A stretch of DNA of 64,000 nt from Atopobacter phocae ATCC BAA-285 (GTDB lineage Bacteria; Bacillota; Bacilli; Lactobacillales; Aerococcaceae). The notes under the pieces are model-generated. The model saw only the letters and a list, made by a program, of their open reading frames with translations, was not told the DNA's origin and searched no databases. Positions within the stretch are counted from its first letter, which is position 1. Each line of letters opens with the position of its first letter. Shown here piece after piece: positions 8,554 to 17,254 of the stretch. The stretch is from contig NZ_JAGN01000001.1 in NCBI RefSeq assembly GCF_000526675.1, positions 34,609-98,608 of the forward strand, written 5' to 3'. Both the position numbers and the translations under genes were made by a program.

Positions 8554-9348
8554 ATGAATAATGAAATAATAAAACGTTTAGAGTTAGGGAAAGAATGGAT
8601 TCTTTCCGCCCATGATTTTTTAATGAATCATTTAAACGATCCATTAGTAGTTGAAGAAAAGAAAGATCGGACGGATGTAGTTACGCAGTTAGATAAAGAA
8701 GTAGAGGAACGGATTGTTAGTAATATCCGCCAGTATTTTCCTAATGATCGCATTTTAGGAGAAGAACAAACAGCAGAAAGTGAAATTATTGGACAAGGAA
8801 ATGAATGGATATTAGATCCAATTGATGGCACAATGAATTTTGTTCAAGGACAACGACAATTTGGTATGATGTTAGCATTTTATCAAGAAGGTATTGGACA
8901 ATTTGGAATGATTGTTGAAGGTGGAACTGGGAATATTTTAGTAGCGATTAAAGGAGAAGGCGTTTATTGGAATGATCGCCGTATTACTCCAACGGATTTA
9001 TCTGTTGAAAATAGTCTAGTTGAAATGAGTGCTCGTGTACCGATTCATCGTCCTCAACTCACGCGATATTTAATTGAAGAATCATTAGGAATTAGAATTA
9101 CGGGAGCAGCCTCTTTATGTACAATTGCCATTGTATTGGGAACACGAAGCAGTTATATTTCTTCTGTATTAGCACCATGGGATACAGCAGTTGCACGTAT
9201 AATATTTAAGGAATTTGGTTTCCATTTAACAACATGGACAGGTGAAGAACTACCATTAATGAATTATGGGCCAGTCTTAATGGCGAGCTCAGCAGCTTAT
9301 CCAACACTCTTAAACGCCCTTGAAATATTCGATTGTGATGTAGAATAG
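8554..9348 (+). CDS. Inositol monophosphatase family phosphatase (SuhB/YktC-like)
   Basis: Mg2+- and Li+-sensitive type sugar-phosphate phosphatase, 264 aa. The family metal-binding residues are visible: Glu70 in GEEQ, the DPIDGT motif at 88-93 (Asp88, Asp91), and Asp210 in the C-terminal WDTA motif. In this family those residues coordinate two or three metal ions for phosphate monoester hydrolysis. The natural substrate in Firmicutes is uncertain; myo-inositol-1-phosphate, NADP or fructose-1,6-bisphosphate are possibilities within the superfamily. It follows the UPF0223 gene by 12 nt and precedes typA, an arrangement found in Bacillus relatives. Confidence 0.85.
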   Translation: MNNEIIKRLELGKEWILSAHDFLMNHLNDPLVVEEKKDRTDVVTQLDKEVEERIVSNIRQYFPNDRILGEEQTAESEIIGQGNEWILDPIDGTMNFVQGQRQFGMMLAFYQEGIGQFGMIVEGGTGNILVAIKGEGVYWNDRRITPTDLSVENSLVEMSARVPIHRPQLTRYLIEESLGIRITGAASLCTIAIVLGTRSSYISSVLAPWDTAVARIIFKEFGFHLTTWTGEELPLMNYGPVLMASSAAYPTLLNALEIFDCDVE

Positions 9349-9430
9349 CCAACTAATTTATAAAGTAAACGTTTTTATTACAAATGGTAGCGTTTTTATC
9401 GATAAAATTGTTTTTATCACTGGTGATTCA

Positions 9431-9439
9431 TGGTAAAAT
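9431..9439 (+). promoter_or_regulatory. Candidate extended -10 promoter of typA
   Basis: TGG followed by TAAAAT (9434-9439) forms an extended -10; a TTGTTT at 9408 is 20 nt away, slightly too far for a good -35. Transcription would begin near 9446, giving a leader of roughly 95 nt. Confidence 0.45.
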
Positions 9440-9458
9440 AACATTAGTTATGATGCTT

Positions 9459-9488
9459 AAAGGCCTCTATGTGAGGTCTTTTCTTTAT
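9459..9488 (+). promoter_or_regulatory. Hairpin with T-rich tail in the typA leader (possible attenuator)
   Basis: A 9-bp stem (9459-9467 with 9473-9481, one G-U pair) with a 5-nt loop is followed by a T-rich stretch, about 50 nt upstream of the typA RBS and downstream of its likely promoter. This resembles a weak intrinsic terminator. It could instead end transcription arriving from the IMPase-like gene. Confidence 0.45.
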
Positions 9489-9543
9489 GGTAGAAATGAT
9501 TGATAAAACCCCTCATTTTGCCAGATACGTAGGAGGAAGATAA

Positions 9544-11385
9544 ATGCAACAACGTCAAGATATACGAAATGTAGCAATAATTGCCCATGTCGATCATGGG
9601 AAAACAAGTTTAGTGAATGAATTGTTAAAACAATCGGATACATTAGATGCTCACAAGGAATTAGCAGAGCGTGCGATGGACCGTAATGATTTAGAAAAAG
9701 AACGTGGAATTACAATTTTAGCTAAAAATACAGCAGTTAATTATCAAGGTACTCGAATTAATATTATGGATACACCAGGACATGCCGATTTCGGTGGAGA
9801 AGTGGAACGTATCATGAAAATGGTTGATGGAGTGTTATTAGTTGTTGATGCTTATGAAGGCACAATGCCACAAACTCGATTTGTTTTAAAGAAAGCTTTA
9901 GATCAAGGGTTAGTGCCAATTGTTGTTGTGAACAAAATAGATAAACCATCAGCTCGACCAATGGAAGTTATTGATGAAGTTCTTGATTTATTTATTGAAT
10001 TAGGTGCAGATGAAGATCAATTAGAATTCCCTGTTTTATTTGCTTCGGCTTTAAACGGAACAAGTAGCCGTTCTGATGATCCAAGTGAGCAATTAGAAAC
10101 GATGGATCCGATTTTTGAAACAATATTAGAATATATTCCAGCACCAGTAGATAATCGTGAAGAGCCTTTACAGTTCCAAGTGGCTTTATTGGATTATAAT
10201 GATTATGTTGGCCGTATCGGAGTAGGTCGTGTATTCCGTGGTTCAATTAAAGTTGGAGATCAAGTTTCTGTTATGAAATTAGATGGTTCATCTAAGAACT
10301 TCCGTGTAACCAAATTGTTTGGTTATTTAGGATTAGATCGTGTAGAAATTGAAGAGGCATTTGCTGGAGATTTAATCGCGGTGTCAGGTATGGAAGATAT
10401 TTTCGTTGGTGAAACGATTACACCAGTGGATGTTCAAGAAGCTTTACCTGTACTACGTATAGACGAACCAACTTTACAAATGACTTTCTTAACTAATAAT
10501 TCACCATTTGCAGGTCGAGAAGGTAAATTTGTAACGTCTCGTAAACTTGAAGAACGTTTAATGCGTGAATTACATACAGATGTTTCTTTAAAGATTGAAA
10601 ATACAGATTCACCAGATGCATGGGTTGTATCAGGTCGTGGCGAGTTGCATTTAGCGATATTAGTTGAAACAATGCGTCGAGAAGGTTATGAATTACAAGT
10701 GTCTCGTCCAAAAGTAATTAAAAAAGAAATTGATGGTGTAATTTGTGAGCCATATGAACGAGTACAAATTGATACGCCAGAAGAATATGCTGGAAGTATT
10801 ATTGAAACAATGGGACAGCGTAAGGGTGAAATGCAAGACATGGTCCATTCAGATAATGGACAAGTTCGCTTAGTATTCCTTGTGCCAGCTCGTGGTTTGA
10901 TTGGATATACTACAGAATTCTTATCTATGACTCATGGATATGGTATTATTAACCACACGTTTGAGGCCTATATGCCAATGCTAAACGAAAACCTTGGTGG
11001 TCGTCGCAATGGGGCTCTTGTTGCAACTGAAACAGGAAAAACTACTACGTATGGAATTATGGGGGTTGAAGACCGTGGTGTGATTTTCATCGCTCCAGGT
11101 GTCGATATATACGAAGGAATGATTGTTGGAGAGCATTCTCGTGAAAATGACTTATCAGTCAATATTACAAAAGCTAAACAACAAACTAATGTTCGTAGTG
11201 CTACGAAAGACCAAACTAATGTGATTAAAACGCCACGTACTTTATCTTTAGAAGAGTCGTTAGAATTTCTAGCAGATGATGAGTACTGTGAAGTAACACC
11301 TGAAAGTATTCGTTTGCGTAAACAAATCTTAAACAAAAACGAACGTGAAAAGAATGCAAAACGCGCAAAGAAAAATCAAATTTAA
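9544..11385 (+). CDS. typA: Translational GTPase TypA/BipA
   Basis: Ribosome-associated GTPase of the EF-G family, 613 aa, involved in 50S assembly and stress or low-temperature growth. The G domain at the N-terminus has G1 AHVDHGKT (about 15-22), the REIGIT-like switch as ERGITI, G3 DTPGHADF, G4 NKID and a SALNG G5. Domains III and V and the BipA-specific C-terminal domain follow, ending in a Lys/Arg-rich tail. Strong RBS AGGAGGA precedes ATG 9544. It is monocistronic, with its own upstream leader and a downstream terminator at 11430. Confidence 0.96.
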   Translation: MQQRQDIRNVAIIAHVDHGKTSLVNELLKQSDTLDAHKELAERAMDRNDLEKERGITILAKNTAVNYQGTRINIMDTPGHADFGGEVERIMKMVDGVLLVVDAYEGTMPQTRFVLKKALDQGLVPIVVVNKIDKPSARPMEVIDEVLDLFIELGADEDQLEFPVLFASALNGTSSRSDDPSEQLETMDPIFETILEYIPAPVDNREEPLQFQVALLDYNDYVGRIGVGRVFRGSIKVGDQVSVMKLDGSSKNFRVTKLFGYLGLDRVEIEEAFAGDLIAVSGMEDIFVGETITPVDVQEALPVLRIDEPTLQMTFLTNNSPFAGREGKFVTSRKLEERLMRELHTDVSLKIENTDSPDAWVVSGRGELHLAILVETMRREGYELQVSRPKVIKKEIDGVICEPYERVQIDTPEEYAGSIIETMGQRKGEMQDMVHSDNGQVRLVFLVPARGLIGYTTEFLSMTHGYGIINHTFEAYMPMLNENLGGRRNGALVATETGKTTTYGIMGVEDRGVIFIAPGVDIYEGMIVGEHSRENDLSVNITKAKQQTNVRSATKDQTNVIKTPRTLSLEESLEFLADDEYCEVTPESIRLRKQILNKNEREKNAKRAKKNQI

Positions 11386-11429
11386 TTAATTAAACTATAG
11401 AATATTAAGCATAACTTAATTTGTAGGTT

Positions 11430-11476
11430 AAAGAAGATGAAGTTTCCTTTTAGGTATTCTTTGTCTTCTTTTTTTA
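11430..11476 (+). terminator. Probable terminator after typA
   Basis: An 8-bp outer stem (11430-11437 with 11464-11471) encloses a partly paired 26-nt interior and is followed by T residues. It is less compact than the other terminators here. Confidence 0.6.
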
Positions 11477-11589
11477 TATCAATTTGACAATAGATAGTTT
11501 TTTAATAGATTGTTTGATCATCTTTGAATTCTTTATAATGATTTTAATTCACCAATTTAGTGAGATAAATTTTTCTTCAAATTAAAACA

Positions 11590-11598
11590 TGTTATAAT
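11590..11598 (+). promoter_or_regulatory. Candidate extended -10 promoter of ylaN-ftsW
   Basis: TGT followed by TATAAT (11593-11598), 29 nt before the start of ylaN. No good -35 at the proper distance. A second TATAAT at 11534-11539 and an isolated TTGACA at 11484-11489 lie upstream but do not pair at 16-18 nt. Confidence 0.45.
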
Positions 11599-11627
11599 GG
11601 TGTAGAAAATATCTGAGGAGGTATAGG

Positions 11628-11882
11628 ATGAACGATAAGGCTAGAACAGTTTTGAAAGAAAATGCGGATGCAATTTATCAATTAATTATGAGTCAAAAAA
11701 ATCATTTGTGTTTGTCTGAATGCCCTGCGTTTGAAGAAGTAGTGGATACTCAATTATTTGGATTATCAAAACAGCTTGAGTTTGCTGTTGCAATTGGCGA
11801 GTTATCACAAAAAGAAAGTCAACAAATGATTAATCAACTTGAGGGGTTATTGGATGAAATTTATCAAGAGACTTACAAGTAG
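11628..11882 (+). CDS. ylaN: YlaN/UPF0358 family protein
   Basis: Small helical protein, 84 aa, matching the YlaN (UPF0358) family by its LCLSECPAFEEV and DTQLFGLS segments. YlaN is essential under some conditions in Bacillus and has been linked in Bacillus and Staphylococcus to iron homeostasis and Fe-S supply; that is family knowledge, not visible here. Strong RBS GAGGAGG precedes ATG 11628. The ftsW gene starts inside its 3' end, the same order as ylaN-ftsW (ylaN-ylaO) in Bacillus. Confidence 0.85.
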   Translation: MNDKARTVLKENADAIYQLIMSQKNHLCLSECPAFEEVVDTQLFGLSKQLEFAVAIGELSQKESQQMINQLEGLLDEIYQETYK

Positions 11883-13161
11883 AGTAATGAAACGGCATCC
11901 CCTGCGTTTAAATCTATCGTTAAAAGAGCGCATTGAAAATTTAAATCGACCGATTTGGTTATCATATATAGCTCTTTTGGTGATTGGATTTTTGGCTATA
12001 ATGAGTGCAAAAGGTCAACCAACAGATATAGTCCAAACATGGTATTCTGCTGTAATGATTAAGCAACTTGTTATTATAGCAATTTCATTAGTAGTAACAT
12101 TTTCGGTACAATTATTTGTACCGTACTTCATAAAGAATCATGCGCTAATGTGGATTGGCTTTGTCATTTTAATGGCCTTATTATTATTAGTATTAATAGT
12201 TGGTCAAAAAGTAAATGGAGCTAAAAGTTGGCTAATGATAGGAGGTTTTCAACTTCAACCGTCAGAATTTGTAAAACCTTTTCTTATTTGGTGGCTATCC
12301 GTTTCTTTTGTAGATTTGAAAAAAAATAAATTTGCTATGAGTGATGGTCTTTCATTTTTCTTTGAAAAGTTACCCAAAAAAGAATCGCACCAACGATGGT
12401 TTGTTTATAGTGTACCGCTCATGTTTCTAATCTTTATAATCGGTCAACCCGACATAGGAACATTTGCCATCATCGTGACATTATGTTGGTTATTATTCTT
12501 TATTTCCAATCGCTTCAAATATGACTTACATTTTACCATTGGATTTCTATTACTTGGAATTGGTGTTATTTGGTTTGTGCCTCTATCTATTTTAAAATTT
12601 ATGCCACCCCATATCTTTTCGCGGTTTTTAGCTTTTAGAGAGCCTTTTCTTCATACGAATGGACCTAGTTTTCAAGTGATTCGAGGTATCATGGCAGTGT
12701 CACGTGGTGGATTAATAGGTGTTGGGCCAGGAGCTAGTCTATTTAAAACAGGTTATCTTCCAGAAGCATCGACGGATTTTATTATGGCGATTGTCGCTGA
12801 AGAATATGGTTTAATAGGAGTTACTGTTGTTTTAAGTATTCTAGTATTTCTAATTAATTATTTGTTTTATCAAGCTTTAACAGCCAATACTATTTTAAAT
12901 AAATATATCTTATTTGGAGTAGGTGCTTTATTCTTCTTACAAAGTTTTATTAATTTAGGTGGGATGATTGGATTAATACCATTAACAGGCGTGACTTTAC
13001 CGTTTATTAGTTATGGTGGTTCAAGTTCATTATCGTCCAGTTTAGCTTTAGGATTAGCTTTGGGAAGTATAGAGTATGAAAAAGAACAATTGCGTATCGG
13101 CCGACAAATGAAGACAAAGCAGCTAACTCGTTCAAGGCTGAGTAGAAAGGAAGAACTGTGA
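11854..13161 (+). CDS. ftsW: SEDS peptidoglycan polymerase FtsW
   Basis: Polytopic membrane glycosyltransferase of the SEDS family, 435 aa with about ten helices, polymerising septal peptidoglycan from lipid II with a cognate class B PBP. Family motifs are visible: GAKSWL and QPSEFVKP near 130-150, and PFISYGGSS near the C-terminus. The FtsW rather than RodA call rests on the ylaN neighbour. ATG 11854 is preferred because GAGGGG lies 7 nt upstream; it overlaps ylaN by 29 nt. ATG 11887 is an alternative with a weaker RBS. The gene overlaps the next by 4 nt (GTGA). Confidence 0.88.
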   Translation: MKFIKRLTSRVMKRHPLRLNLSLKERIENLNRPIWLSYIALLVIGFLAIMSAKGQPTDIVQTWYSAVMIKQLVIIAISLVVTFSVQLFVPYFIKNHALMWIGFVILMALLLLVLIVGQKVNGAKSWLMIGGFQLQPSEFVKPFLIWWLSVSFVDLKKNKFAMSDGLSFFFEKLPKKESHQRWFVYSVPLMFLIFIIGQPDIGTFAIIVTLCWLLFFISNRFKYDLHFTIGFLLLGIGVIWFVPLSILKFMPPHIFSRFLAFREPFLHTNGPSFQVIRGIMAVSRGGLIGVGPGASLFKTGYLPEASTDFIMAIVAEEYGLIGVTVVLSILVFLINYLFYQALTANTILNKYILFGVGALFFLQSFINLGGMIGLIPLTGVTLPFISYGGSSSLSSSLALGLALGSIEYEKEQLRIGRQMKTKQLTRSRLSRKEEL

Positions 13162-14231
13162 AACGATATATTAGTACCTATTTCATCATTGTCATAGTAG
13201 GTCTTCTCGTTGTTTATTGGATGCCATTATCTTTGCATAATAGCAGCGATACAGAAATTAAAGATAGTTCAATTGAACAAAAGCATGAAGAAATTACTGC
13301 GTTGCCTCCAGCGCTAGGTTTTTCGCAGTGGATAAATCAATCATCGGATAGTTTTTTGGGAAAGTTTGGAGAGCCAAATTTAAAAATTGAGGTAAACGAT
13401 AAACGGAAAATTTGGTATTATCAAATAGAGGAATCAGATCAATTGATTGTACAAATTGACCAAAATAATGTAAGTAGTATTATTGATTTGGGACATCAAA
13501 TTAACTCGGGTTATTTTACTGGTCATATGACTACCGATCATTTAAAAGATGAATTAAAAGTTCAGTCATCTTTTAAAGTATTTGATTTAAATGAATCTGA
13601 TTCTCGAGTCTTTAAGCTAAGAAAACATGAAAGTAAATATGCACCATTATTTGAATTTGATAATGAGACATTTGCAATTACTTGGTTTAATCAATCGAAA
13701 CAATTAATCGGTGTATATTACTTAAATAAAGAGCAATTGTACCACTCAAATTTATATGAAGGTGCTCCAACGTATGTTCATAAAGAATATTTCAAAACGA
13801 AAGATAGTAGAGACTGGACATTGTTGTGGAATCAAATTGTTAATGTATCAAGGACGTTTGAAATGAAGCCAGAGGATAATGTACAGCAAAATCTATTAAT
13901 AGATAATCAATGGTTAGCTCAACATGGTTTAGAAACATTAAATGGTCATATTAAAGAGCATAGTGACAAATTATTAACAGAAACAGAAATACGTAAAGTG
14001 TTCAATCAGAATATTAATTCATCATCTTATCATTTGATGTTAACCAATCAATTTGAAAGTTTTGGTTCTTGGCTGCATTTTGTTTTAAAAGACCAAAATC
14101 GTCAACAAACTTTTTTTGAAAAAGGTTTATATAATCAAAGTGCACTTGTTCAGTGTGGACCACATGCATTGTGGATATTTAGTAATCATCTTAGTGATGA
14201 ATTAATAAAGGAGGAAGTTGATGACCTTTAA
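13158..14231 (+). CDS. CAP-associated domain protein (YlbC-like), probably surface-anchored
   Basis: Protein of 357 aa with one N-terminal membrane anchor (about 5-24) and an outside-facing body. Residues about 50-200 resemble the CAP-associated N-terminal domain of YlbC (GFSQWINQS, FGEP..., WYYQ). The C-terminal ~130 residues align loosely in pattern with the CAP/SCP domain but look diverged, lacking clear conserved His/Glu motifs. Function is unknown. It starts with GTG overlapping the ftsW stop by 4 nt, and its end overlaps ylbG by 11 nt; ylbC-ylbG-ylbH-ylbI order is conserved with Bacillus, apart from missing intermediates. Confidence 0.65.
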   Translation: MKRYISTYFIIVIVGLLVVYWMPLSLHNSSDTEIKDSSIEQKHEEITALPPALGFSQWINQSSDSFLGKFGEPNLKIEVNDKRKIWYYQIEESDQLIVQIDQNNVSSIIDLGHQINSGYFTGHMTTDHLKDELKVQSSFKVFDLNESDSRVFKLRKHESKYAPLFEFDNETFAITWFNQSKQLIGVYYLNKEQLYHSNLYEGAPTYVHKEYFKTKDSRDWTLLWNQIVNVSRTFEMKPEDNVQQNLLIDNQWLAQHGLETLNGHIKEHSDKLLTETEIRKVFNQNINSSSYHLMLTNQFESFGSWLHFVLKDQNRQQTFFEKGLYNQSALVQCGPHALWIFSNHLSDELIKEEVDDL

Positions 14232-14541
14232 AAAAAATCTCAGAAAAAAATTAGTTATTCATTTGTATACATTGAAAAAAATTAATCAATTGAAACGGTT
14301 TGGTTTTGTACATTACGTTTCACAACGTATGAAATATGTAGTGCTTTACGTAGATGATCATTATGCACAACAAACTCGACAAAAGTTGAATAAATTGCAT
14401 TTTGTTCGCTCGATTGAAGAGGAAATTCCTGAAATTATTACAAAGGATTATTCTAATGTATTAGAGGAAGTCGTACAAGCTGAAACATTAAGTTTAAAAG
14501 ACAATCCCTATAATATAGAGGAGAATAGCTCATGCAAATAA
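14221..14541 (+). CDS. ylbG: YlbG/UPF0298 family protein
   Basis: Small basic cytoplasmic protein, 106 aa, of the UPF0298 (YlbG) family, recognised from the compact ferredoxin-like core (FGFVHYVSQRMKYVVLYVD and a paired KLHFVRSIEEE strand) and from the neighbour rsmD. Function is not established. ATG 14221 is preceded by AAAGGAGG; a TTG immediately before it is not needed. It overlaps both neighbours, suggesting translational coupling from ftsW through coaD. Confidence 0.8.
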   Translation: MTFKKNLRKKLVIHLYTLKKINQLKRFGFVHYVSQRMKYVVLYVDDHYAQQTRQKLNKLHFVRSIEEEIPEIITKDYSNVLEEVVQAETLSLKDNPYNIEENSSCK

Positions 14542-15089
14542 TTGCGGGAATGTATAAAAACAGAAAAATCCAAACATTAGAGGGGCAACAAACACGTCCA
14601 ACTAGTGCGAAAGTGAAAGAGTCTTTATTTCAAATGATTGGCCCATTTTTTGAAGGTGGACGTATGTTGGATATGTTTGGTGGAAGTGGTGCTGTAGCAT
14701 TTGAAGCATTATCTCGTGGGATGGACGAAGTTGTAATTATTGAAAAAAATAGAAAAGCGCAACAGATTATTTCAAATAATCAAGAATTATTAAAAGCTAA
14801 TGTCTCACTTATTAAAGGTGATGCACGCTATCAACTGAATAAAGTAGATGGAACATTTAATTTTGTATTTATTGATCCACCATATGACTTAGTTGATATC
14901 AAAAAAGATTTAATGTTGCTGAGTTATCATAAGCTTTTAAAGGAAGATGCTTTAATTTGTTGTGAAACAGATTTGCACACAGAATTTCCAACTGAAGTCC
15001 CACAGTTTGAGTGGTTAACTACTAAAAAATACAAACGAACCCAGCTTGTTTTTTATCGTTTTGATTTATCAAAAGGAGAATCATTATGA
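14532..15089 (+). CDS. rsmD: 16S rRNA (guanine966-N2)-methyltransferase RsmD
   Basis: SAM-dependent methyltransferase, 185 aa, modifying G966 of 16S rRNA. The N-terminal segment has the RPTSAKVKESLF motif typical of RsmD; the Rossmann SAM site reads MLDMFGGSGAVAFEALSRG; the catalytic NPPY-type motif is DPPYD. The start overlaps ylbG by 10 nt and the end overlaps coaD by 4 nt (ATGA), so the three are tightly coupled as in Bacillus ylbG-ylbH-ylbI. Confidence 0.93.
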   Translation: MQIIAGMYKNRKIQTLEGQQTRPTSAKVKESLFQMIGPFFEGGRMLDMFGGSGAVAFEALSRGMDEVVIIEKNRKAQQIISNNQELLKANVSLIKGDARYQLNKVDGTFNFVFIDPPYDLVDIKKDLMLLSYHKLLKEDALICCETDLHTEFPTEVPQFEWLTTKKYKRTQLVFYRFDLSKGESL

Positions 15090-15568
15090 CAATAGGGTTA
15101 TTTGTTGGTAGTTTTGATCCAGTAACTTTAGGGCATGCAAATATTATTGAACGCAGTTTAAAATGTGTAGATAAATTATTGATTGCAGTGAGTGTGAACT
15201 CAGAAAAAAAAGGATGGTTGTCAATTGACCAACGCATGTCATTACTAGAACAATTGTATCAACATGAAGAACGTATAAAAGTTGTTCGGTTTGACAATGA
15301 ATTGACAGTGCATTTTGCGAAAAAACACGGAGTAGACGTCTTGATTAGAGGCTTACGAACTAGTTCTGATTTTACTTATGAACAGCAAATTGGACAAATG
15401 AATAGAGCATTAGCACCAGAATTAGAAACAGTTTACTTAATTACAGACCCAGTTTATCAACATGTCAGTTCTTCTATGGCGCGTGAAATTGATAAATATG
15501 ATGGCGATTTATCATTATTATTACCTAAAAATATTGTGCAATTGGTCAAACAAATGCGTAATCAATGA
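15086..15568 (+). CDS. coaD: Phosphopantetheine adenylyltransferase
   Basis: Converts 4'-phosphopantetheine and ATP to dephospho-CoA, 160 aa, the usual length. Nucleotidyltransferase motifs are present: GSFDPVTLGH with the HxGH-type TLGH at the N-terminus, RGLRTSSDF in the middle, and SSSMARE near the C-terminus in place of the common ISSTxxR. The AGGAG RBS lies within rsmD. In many relatives a PDZ-protease gene (ylbL/sepM) follows coaD; here a terminator and an unrelated SDR gene follow instead. Confidence 0.95.
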   Translation: MTIGLFVGSFDPVTLGHANIIERSLKCVDKLLIAVSVNSEKKGWLSIDQRMSLLEQLYQHEERIKVVRFDNELTVHFAKKHGVDVLIRGLRTSSDFTYEQQIGQMNRALAPELETVYLITDPVYQHVSSSMAREIDKYDGDLSLLLPKNIVQLVKQMRNQ

Positions 15569-15576
15569 AATTATTT

Positions 15577-15612
15577 AAAAACTCTCTTACATTTAATGTT
15601 TGAGAGTTTTTT
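15577..15612 (+). terminator. Rho-independent terminator after coaD
   Basis: A stem of about 10 bp (15577-15586 with 15602-15611) followed by T residues. Confidence 0.8.
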
Positions 15613-15692
15613 GCTAAGTAATATGATGCATAAAAATAGATTACATTTAAGAATTAAGTAAACGTGGCGACTATATGTTATGATGAATATAA

Positions 15693-15724
15693 AGTCAGTT
15701 TAATAGTCAGTTCAATATTAGACT
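15693..15724 (+). repeat. Tandem 12-bp repeat and inverted half upstream of the SDR gene
   Basis: AGTCAGTT(T/C)AAT occurs twice back to back (15693-15704 and 15705-15716) and is followed by ATTAGACT, an imperfect inverted copy. A -10-like TATGAT lies at 15679-15684. The position suggests an operator, but no regulator gene adjoins it. Confidence 0.4.
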
Positions 15725-15790
15725 GTTCACGTCCTTTCAACAGATAAAAGTTAGGACTTTAAAATTAAAATAAAAAAGGAGTGTATACAC

Positions 15791-16492
15791 ATGAATCAAT
15801 TGAAGCATGTAGTAATTATTGGAGCAGGAAGTGGATTGGGAGCGTCTTTAGCATATAAGTATAATGAATTAGGCTATTTTGTAACATTGATAGGTCGTAC
15901 AAAAGAAAAACTAGAGAAAGTAGCGAAAAGATTTCCTACATCAAATTATGACATATTTACACTTGATGTTTCACAACCAGATGATGTTGAGGAAGTATTT
16001 AAAAAGATTACTGATCAATCGATGCCTATTGATATTTTAGTGAATAATGCTGGAGTAGGTTACTTTGATCAAGCTGAAAATATATCTGTTAATCAAGTTC
16101 AACAAATGATTGATATTAATTTAAAAGGTACAATATTTTGTACACAACAAGTTTTAACAGCAATGAAAGAAAGAAATTTGGGATCGATTATTAATATTGT
16201 TTCAACAGCGGGTGTTGAAGGGAAAGTTGAAGAATCCGTTTATTGTGCAAGTAAATTTGGAGTAAGAGGATTCACAGAAAGTATCTGGAAAGAATTAAAA
16301 GATACGAATCTTCACGTTCACGGCATATATATGGGAGGTATGAATACCCATTTTTGGGGTGATGAACTTCAAAATGAAGAGGAAACAGGTTTGATGCATC
16401 CGGACGATGTAGCCGATATTATTCTTGCAAATACTCAGTTGAGAAGAAATATCAATGTACCAGAAGTTATCATTAAAAATCATTCATCTTAA
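15791..16492 (+). CDS. Short-chain dehydrogenase/reductase
   Basis: Classical SDR oxidoreductase, 233 aa, cytoplasmic, NAD(P)H-dependent. The cofactor motif is GAGSGLG near the N-terminus, followed by LDVS, NNAG, the catalytic Ser in NIVSTAG and the YCASK (YxxxK) pair. The substrate is not predictable. It stands alone between the coaD terminator and a promoter at 16592, with the repeated operator-like element upstream. An AAAGGAG RBS lies about 9 nt before ATG 15791. No terminator is evident after it. Confidence 0.88.
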   Translation: MNQLKHVVIIGAGSGLGASLAYKYNELGYFVTLIGRTKEKLEKVAKRFPTSNYDIFTLDVSQPDDVEEVFKKITDQSMPIDILVNNAGVGYFDQAENISVNQVQQMIDINLKGTIFCTQQVLTAMKERNLGSIINIVSTAGVEGKVEESVYCASKFGVRGFTESIWKELKDTNLHVHGIYMGGMNTHFWGDELQNEEETGLMHPDDVADIILANTQLRRNINVPEVIIKNHSS

Positions 16493-16591
16493 AAAATACT
16501 TAGACTATTTTCTTAGCGCTTATTTTCATTGATGGATTAATGACAGGTGCAATAAAAAATCAAAATTTAAATTATTAAAATTTAATTAGTA

Positions 16592-16620
16592 TTGACTGTT
16601 ATTTTCCGTTGTTTTATAAT
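16592..16620 (+). promoter_or_regulatory. Sigma-A-type promoter of the small lipoprotein gene
   Basis: TTGACT (16592-16597), a 17-nt spacer and TATAAT (16615-16620), 40 nt upstream of the start codon. Confidence 0.75.
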
Positions 16621-16660
16621 CATGTTATAAATACGTCACGTTTTTAGAAAGGAAAAGATT

Positions 16661-17116
16661 ATGAAAAAATTAAATTATGTAGCGTTGAGCGTCTTATTAT
16701 TTTTAACCTTAGTCATTTCTGGATGTTCAGGAAAAACAGTAAGTAGTATTATTTTACAACAAACGGATAATGGTCAAATCCCACAAAATAGTGGAACATT
16801 TGTAGTTAAGGATGGTCAATTGACGATAAAAAAACAATACGGTAAATTAATAAAATCGTCAAGTTCGCCTGAAGATATTTCGGATTTTAATGATGAAGAA
16901 AAAGAACTAGTTAAGCAAGATATGGAAAAGAATGGTTTTGAGTCAGAAAAAGACATGGTAGAAACCCCAATGGAATCAACATTTGAAAAGGTAAAGGTAA
17001 CAGAAACAGATAAAGAAATTACAATTACTGCATCTGATAAGACATGGACTTTCAAAAAAGAAAGTGATCGAATAGCAAAAGATGAAAATAATGTAAGATA
17101 TGAAATTTTAAAATAG
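16661..17116 (+). CDS. Small lipoprotein of unknown function
   Basis: Secreted lipoprotein, 151 aa, that I do not recognise. The signal peptide has a hydrophobic core (about 7-20) and lipobox ISGC with anchor Cys22. The mature part is hydrophilic and rich in Lys, Glu, Asp and Ser, with a predicted beta-rich end (KEITITASDKTWTFKKE), resembling the small DUF-type lipoproteins common in Lactobacillales. It has its own promoter and terminator, so it is monocistronic. Start is ATG 16661 behind AAAGGAAAAG. Confidence 0.8.
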   Translation: MKKLNYVALSVLLFLTLVISGCSGKTVSSIILQQTDNGQIPQNSGTFVVKDGQLTIKKQYGKLIKSSSSPEDISDFNDEEKELVKQDMEKNGFESEKDMVETPMESTFEKVKVTETDKEITITASDKTWTFKKESDRIAKDENNVRYEILK

Positions 17117-17131
17117 TCATATCGTTTGAGG

Positions 17132-17160
17132 GAGGGAAGCAAAAGCTTCTCTCTTTTTTT
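17132..17160 (+). terminator. Rho-independent terminator of the lipoprotein gene
   Basis: A 9-bp stem (17132-17140 with 17145-17153, one G-U pair), AAAA loop and seven T residues. Confidence 0.85.
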
Positions 17161-17216
17161 GTTATCAAATAATTGTTATTTGAAATTGGAATGAACGAAC
17201 AGTATGAGAAATAAAC

Positions 17217-17242
17217 ATACTATAAATATGCATTTATAGTAT
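17217..17242. promoter_or_regulatory. Perfect 11-bp inverted repeat
   Basis: Arms 17217-17227 and 17232-17242 (ATACTATAAAT and its complement) are separated by ATGC. It lies directly before the RBS of a 32-codon ORF. It may be a dimeric-repressor operator overlapping a promoter, since the arm contains -10-like sequence. Confidence 0.45.
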
Positions 17243-17254
17243 AGGGGATGAAGA

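Noticed and set aside
9382..9391. AAATGGTAGC copy resembling the repeats after oppC
   Set aside because: It is single, lacks the final AA and has no neighbouring copies at 30-bp spacing; chance is the simpler reading.
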